Assembly (NCBI GenBank): GCA_049322355.1
Contig: JBMORG010000001.1
Coordinates: 186,001-250,000, forward strand
DNA: 64,000 bases
Source of the DNA: 0-14-0-80-60-11 sp049322355
GTDB lineage: Bacteria; Desulfobacterota; Desulfobaccia; Desulfobaccales; 0-14-0-80-60-11
Reading direction: 5' to 3'
The notes below the pieces were generated by a model. It saw only the letters and a list, made by a program, of their open reading frames with translations. It was not told the DNA's origin and did not search any database. A program made the translations under genes and the position numbers. The number at the start of each line of letters is the position of its first letter. The first letter of the stretch is position 1. Below, in pieces: positions 60,176 to 64,000 of this stretch.

Positions 60176-61972
60176 ATGCCGCACATCCGCAACTTTAGCA
60201 TCATTGCCCATATCGACCACGGCAAGTCCACCCTGGCGGACCGCCTCATCCAGTGGACCGGCATGGTGGAGGACCGCCAGTTTCGGGACCAGCTTCTGGA
60301 CACCATGGACCTGGAGCGGGAGCGGGGCATCACCATCAAGAGCAACACCATCAGCCTGCCCTATACTGCGGCCGACGGCGTCGACTACGAACTCAACCTG
60401 ATTGACACCCCGGGCCACGTGGATTTCTCCTACGAGGTCTCCCGGGCCCTGGCCTCCTGCGAGGGCGTGCTCCTCCTGGTGGACGCCTCCCAGGGCGTGG
60501 AGGCCCAGACCGTGGCCAACCTCTACCTGGCCATGGAGCACGACCTCACCATCATCCCGGTAATCAACAAGATCGACCTGCCCGCGGCGGACGTGGACGG
60601 GGTCAAGGAGCAGATCGAGCGGGAATTGGGCCTGGACCCGGACCATGCCATCCTGTGTTCCGCCAAAGAGGGCATCGGCATTGAGGACGTCCTGGAGGCC
60701 ATCGTAGCCCAGATTCCGCCGCCCAAGGGGACCGCCGAGGCCCCTCTCTCAGCCCTAATCTTTGACGCCCACTACGACTCTTTCCGGGGAACCATCGTTT
60801 CCTGCCGCATCTTTGACGGCAGGGTCAAGCCCGGAGACCTCATCCGGCTCATGTCCAACAACGCCACCTACAAGGTGGAGGAAACCGGCATCTTCAGGCT
60901 GCAACGGGAGCCCCGCAAAGAGCTGACCGCGGGCATGGTGGGCTACCTCATCGCGGGCATCAAGACGGTGAGTGACACCCGCATCGGCGACACCATTACC
61001 ATGGAAGCTCACCCCGCGGCCCAACCGCTGCCGGGTTTTAAGGAAGTAAAGCCCGTGGTCTTCGCCTCCATCTACCCGGTGTCCAACGATGATTACCAGG
61101 ACCTGGCCGACTCCCTGGAGAAATACAAACTCAACGACGCTTCCCTGGTTTACCAGAAGGATTCTTCCGCGGCCCTGGGCCAGGGCTTCCGCTGCGGCTT
61201 TTTGGGCCTCCTGCACCTGGAGATCGTCCAGGAGCGCCTGGAGCGGGAATACAACCAGTCCATCATCATGACGGTGCCCGGGGTCCAGTACCGCTTTACG
61301 CTGGCCGACGGCAAGAACCTCACCGTGGACAACCCTTTATTTTATCCCGACCCTAGCAGCATCAAGACCTCTGAAGAGCCATTTATTCGAGCCTCCATCC
61401 TTATCCCGGAGCGCTTTGTGGGCGCGGTGATGAAGCTCTGCCTGGAGCGCCGCGGGGTCAACTCCCGCTTCAACTATCCTTCTCCGGGCCGGGTGGAAAT
61501 CAGCTTCGAGATGCCCCTGGCGGAGGTGATTATCGATTTTTACGACAAGCTGAAGACCCTCACCCAGGGCTACGGCTCCTTTGACTACGAACTCCTGGAC
61601 TACCGGGAGTCCAACCTGGTAAAGCTGGATATCCTGGTGAACGGCGAGAAGCTGGACGCCTTGTCCATGATCGTCCACAAAGACAAGGCCAGGGAATGGG
61701 GGGTGCGGGTCTGCGACCGCCTCAAAGATGAAATCCCCCGGCAGCAGTTCAAGATCGCCATCCAGGGGGCGGTGGGCGGCCAGATCATCTCCCGCTCCAC
61801 CATCTCCGCCTTCCGCAAAGACGTCACCGCCAAGTGCTACGGCGGCGACATCACCCGGAAGCGCAAACTCCTGGAAAAACAACGGGCCGGCAAGAAGCGC
61901 ATGAAAATGGTGGGCGCGGTGCAAATCCCCCAGAGTGCCTTTGTGGCGGTGCTAAAGACGGAGAATGAATGA
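60176..61972 (+). CDS. lepA: Elongation factor 4
   Basis: A 598-residue GTPase of the usual length: IAHIDHGKSTLADRL (G1), DTPGHVDF (G3), NKIDLP (G4), then domains II-V and the EF4-specific C-terminal domain (SMIVHKDKAREWGVRVCDRLKDEIPRQQFKIAIQ and RKRKLLEKQRAGKKRMKMVG). It acts on the ribosome in back-translocation or initiation quality control. The ATG at 60176 gives a normal N-terminus; there is no strong ribosome site. Confidence 0.97.
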   Translation: MPHIRNFSIIAHIDHGKSTLADRLIQWTGMVEDRQFRDQLLDTMDLERERGITIKSNTISLPYTAADGVDYELNLIDTPGHVDFSYEVSRALASCEGVLLLVDASQGVEAQTVANLYLAMEHDLTIIPVINKIDLPAADVDGVKEQIERELGLDPDHAILCSAKEGIGIEDVLEAIVAQIPPPKGTAEAPLSALIFDAHYDSFRGTIVSCRIFDGRVKPGDLIRLMSNNATYKVEETGIFRLQREPRKELTAGMVGYLIAGIKTVSDTRIGDTITMEAHPAAQPLPGFKEVKPVVFASIYPVSNDDYQDLADSLEKYKLNDASLVYQKDSSAALGQGFRCGFLGLLHLEIVQERLEREYNQSIIMTVPGVQYRFTLADGKNLTVDNPLFYPDPSSIKTSEEPFIRASILIPERFVGAVMKLCLERRGVNSRFNYPSPGRVEISFEMPLAEVIIDFYDKLKTLTQGYGSFDYELLDYRESNLVKLDILVNGEKLDALSMIVHKDKAREWGVRVCDRLKDEIPRQQFKIAIQGAVGGQIISRSTISAFRKDVTAKCYGGDITRKRKLLEKQRAGKKRMKMVGAVQIPQSAFVAVLKTENE

Positions 61973-62027
61973 AGGCCAGGGGCTAGTGAAGTGTTTCTTA
62001 ATTAAGTGGACAGAATGACATGCCAGT

Positions 62028-62127
62028 TTTTTCCCCTCCCCTGGCGGGAGGGGGTAGGGGAAGGGGGAATTAGAGAACTTTTTCCCACCCCCACCCTAAC
62101 CCTCCCCCATCAAGGGGGAGGGAATTT
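62028..62127. repeat. Composite C-rich/G-rich intergenic repeat
   Basis: Two arms in inverse orientation. The first (TTTTCCCCTCCCCTGGCGGG, continuing to TAGGGG) and the second (CCCACCCCCACCCTAACCC then CTCCCCCATCAAGGGGGAGG) each contain a hairpin. The two arms can also pair with each other. A related single arm is seen at 32588-32617. No coding role. Confidence 0.65.
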
Positions 62128-62149
62128 TGAACCTTATTACCAAGCTGGC

Positions 62150-62220
62150 CTTGGGAACGGATTTGAAGCCAAGCTAAGCTTGGCATCCATTTTTGTTCCC
62201 AAGTGCAACTTGGGAACAAG
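62150..62220. repeat. Nested inverted repeat before hemW
   Basis: TTGGGAACGG pairs with GTTCCCAA (62195-62202) around an inner GCCAAGC/GCTTGGC stem, and a second palindrome GTTCCCAAGT-GCA-ACTTGGGAAC (62195-62217) follows. Such cassettes are widely dispersed. It ends ~20 nt before the hemW start. Confidence 0.6.
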
Positions 62221-62237
62221 CGGACCTAATCTTGTTA

Positions 62238-63419
62238 ATGAATTTTCATGATTTTTTTCCCCCGCCCCCTGCCCCCCTGCCTCTGGCCATTCTTCCCGGC
62301 CTTTACATCCATATCCCATTCTGCCAATCCAAATGTCCCTACTGCGACTTCTACTCTATCACTGTATCTGACCTTATCCCCGGCTATCTTGCGGCCCTGG
62401 AGGCCGAAGCCCGTCTCTACCGTGCCCAATTCCCCGCCTTCGACACCCTCTATCTCGGCGGCGGCACCCCCTCCTGGCTGAGCGCGGTGCATCTGGCCGA
62501 ACTTATGCAAATTCTGCGGCGGCATTTCGCTTTTGCCCCTGAGAGTGAAATCACCATTGAAGCCAATCCCGACGACATCAGCCCAGAAAAATTGACTTTA
62601 TGGCGCGACCTGGGCATCAACCGCCTGAGCCTGGGGTGCCAGTCCTTTGATGAGGCGGAACTGCGGTTTTTGGGCAGGAGACATACGGCCCGCCAGACCG
62701 AGCAGGCGTTGGGGGTGATCCGGGATGCAGGCTTCACGAATATCGGGATAGACCTGATGTATGGCCTGCCGGGCCAGACCACCGCAGCCTGGATCAAAAC
62801 CCTGGAAGCGGCTTTGAGATTCAACCCCAAGCACCTCTCCTGCTACCAGTTGACCCTGGCCCCCGAGACCCCCATGGGACGCAGAGCGGCCCAGGGGGAC
62901 CTGGTCCCCCTGGACGAAGAGGCTCAGCGGGAATTCTTTCTGTTTACCGCCAGATACCTGACAGAACGCGGCTATCTGCATTATGAGGTGGCCAATTTCG
63001 CCCGGGCAGAAGGGCCACAAGCCGGAGGGCTGTGCTACTGCTGCCGCCACAACCGCAAGTATTGGACCCACGTGCCCTATCTGGGGCTGGGACCGGGGGC
63101 CCACTCCTTCGACGGCAACCGGCGCTGGTGGAATGTTTTGTCCGTGGAGCAATATTGCTCATCTCTGAACGCAGGGGGGAGCCCGGTGGCGGGGCAAGAA
63201 ACCCTCACCCCGGAGCAAATCAATCTGGAAACCCTCTACCTGGGGTTCCGAACCCGGGAAGGCGTGGGCCTTTCGGCCATCCGGGAGCACCCCCAGGGAG
63301 AGGCCATCCTGTCCGAGCTTGTGGAGGCCGGCCTGGTGCGGGTAGACTGCGACCGAGTCAGGCCCACGCCGGACGGTCTGGTAATAGCAGACCGCCTGCC
63401 TCTCTGGTTTGCAGATTAA
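62238..63419 (+). CDS. hemW: Radical SAM heme chaperone / coproporphyrinogen III oxidase-like
   Basis: About 393 residues. GLYIHIPFCQSKCPYCDFYS carries the CxxxCxxC of radical SAM HemW/HemN. YLGGGTPSWLS, IEANPDD, RLSLGCQSFDEAELRFLGRRH, GLPGQT, YLHYEVANFAR and GLGPGAHSFDG are the family blocks. The ATG at 62238 is preferred over an upstream frame that runs into the repeat; its N-terminus has a proline-rich piece (FFPPPPAPLP) that may be untranslated. HemW has a heme-chaperone role, sensible next to cytochrome genes. Confidence 0.93.
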   Translation: MNFHDFFPPPPAPLPLAILPGLYIHIPFCQSKCPYCDFYSITVSDLIPGYLAALEAEARLYRAQFPAFDTLYLGGGTPSWLSAVHLAELMQILRRHFAFAPESEITIEANPDDISPEKLTLWRDLGINRLSLGCQSFDEAELRFLGRRHTARQTEQALGVIRDAGFTNIGIDLMYGLPGQTTAAWIKTLEAALRFNPKHLSCYQLTLAPETPMGRRAAQGDLVPLDEEAQREFFLFTARYLTERGYLHYEVANFARAEGPQAGGLCYCCRHNRKYWTHVPYLGLGPGAHSFDGNRRWWNVLSVEQYCSSLNAGGSPVAGQETLTPEQINLETLYLGFRTREGVGLSAIREHPQGEAILSELVEAGLVRVDCDRVRPTPDGLVIADRLPLWFAD

Positions 63420-63689
63420 GCTGGGCGGGTCTAAAAAGTTCGAGCTCCCAGCATAACATGGCGATTTTATTTATATATTAATTGACCTCACCGATTGTGG
63501 ACAAATAAGTAAACTTTTTTGATAAAAGTATTGCATTTGCGCGACATAGGCATTATCTTTCTTCCACCTAAAAGGGCCTCCTGGCTATTTTGGGTTTTAA
63601 GCTCCTCTCTGGCCCGATTAGGCCTTTCAACGGCTCTGGCATTGGAACCGGGTTCTGATTTTAACCAAACCCTCAAGGCGTGATGCGAC

Positions 63690-64000
63690 ATGAGCCCAGC
63701 CAAGAAAAAAAACCTGACCTTTGTACTGGTGGCGGTGGTAATCCTGGCGGTTCTGGGGATCTTTGTGGCCTTTGGACCGCCCGGCCTCTATGCCAGGTCC
63801 GAAAGCCCGGAGTTTTGCGGCAGTTGCCACGTGCTCCAGCCGGAATACGAAGCCTGGTTTCACTCCGGGTCGCACGCTCAGATTAAATGCGTCGACTGCC
63901 ACCTGCCCAACGATACCTTTGCCAATCACTTGTTGTGGAAAACCGTGGACGGCCTCAAAGATTGGGGAAAATTCCACACCGGCATGATTTCTGATGACAT
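63690..64000 (+). CDS. nrfH: NrfH/NapC-type multiheme cytochrome c, N-terminal part (runs off the window)
   Basis: About 103 residues visible. A hydrophobic anchor (LTFVLVAVVILAVLGIFVAF) is followed by FCGSCHVLQPEYEAWFHSGSH (first CxxCH) and CVDCHLPND (second CxxCH). This is typical of NrfH, the membrane quinol-oxidising partner of NrfA nitrite reductase, although NapC/NirT relatives are possible. The gene continues past 64000, and nrfA would be expected next. The ribosome site is weak. Confidence 0.8.
   Translation, partial: MSPAKKKNLTFVLVAVVILAVLGIFVAFGPPGLYARSESPEFCGSCHVLQPEYEAWFHSGSHAQIKCVDCHLPNDTFANHLLWKTVDGLKDWGKFHTGMISDD

Noticed and set aside
1..64000. CRISPR arrays, tRNA or rRNA genes, complete insertion sequences, prophage
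   Set aside because: No regularly spaced direct repeats, cloverleaf, rRNA segments, transposase or phage structural genes were seen when reading the sequence. No scan was run, so a single tRNA could have been missed.

Overview
This 64 kb window looks like chromosomal DNA from an anaerobic or microaerotolerant member of the Desulfobacterota (former Deltaproteobacteria), possibly a sulfate- or sulfur-metabolising lineage. The evidence is a moderately high GC content, a very high density of two-component and sigma-54 regulators (5 histidine kinases, 7 response-regulator proteins), a fused 2-oxoacid:ferredoxin oxidoreductase-like protein, FmdE, NiFe-hydrogenase maturation genes, cytochrome bd oxidase, an NrfH-type cytochrome at the right edge, and a TauE/Usp/lipoprotein cluster of a kind I remember from Desulfovibrio (DVU0145-DVU0152 region; recollection, not checked). 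The lineage is inferred from gene content only.

Layout. 0-11.6 kb: start of an HtrA-like protease, cydAB, a degenerate GSU2403-like nucleotidyltransferase-fold protein, the giant PFOR-like protein, a YgjP-like metalloprotease, a KefB-type antiporter, FmdE. 12.5-29.2 kb: a signalling block with two paralogous ATP-grasp/phosphohistidine proteins related to PEP synthase, a universal stress protein, a TauE/SafE permease, a lipoprotein, an NtrC-type regulator with its kinase, and a kinase-regulator-kinase-regulator array. 29.6-37.4 kb: a glucose-6-phosphate isomerase homologue, a second kinase/NtrC pair, threonine synthase, a thioesterase, rlmH. 37.4-47.5 kb: repeats, rpoZ, and many poorly known genes, including a tight operon for a beta-grasp ThiS/ubiquitin-like protein plus a zinc-ribbon protein, and further on a Ycf46-like AAA+ ATPase followed by a protein with an E2-like cysteine motif. 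47.5-56.8 kb: a multi-PAS/GAF kinase with NarL-type regulators, a lipid A type acyltransferase, an enolase-superfamily enzyme, a FadL-like porin, a lipoprotein. 57-64 kb: hydrogenase maturation protease and hypA, small membrane and secreted proteins, lepA, hemW and the start of nrfH.

The strongest new signal is regulatory. Three intergenic regions in the 12.5-29.2 kb block each hold the palindrome TTTACA-N3-TGTAAA and, 114-115 bp downstream on the minus strand, a sigma-54 -24/-12 promoter. These promoters drive (i) a single-domain regulator plus PEP-synthase-like paralogue 1, (ii) usp, a small membrane protein, TauE, a lipoprotein and, past a hairpin, a membrane protein, kinase and NtrC regulator, and (iii) the four-gene kinase/regulator array. 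Paralogue 2 starts on the other side of site (ii). I infer one autoregulated sigma-54 regulon centred on the NtrC protein at 15814-17253. A second, weaker candidate for something undescribed is the ubiquitin-like/zinc-ribbon operon together with the AAA+/E2-like pair.

No tRNA, rRNA, CRISPR array or intact insertion sequence was recognised. Several genes look degenerate: an MFS transporter reduced to its two ends, a NarL-type regulator lacking its DNA-binding domain, a nucleotidyltransferase-fold protein without its acidic motif, and an isomerase homologue lacking two expected catalytic residues.
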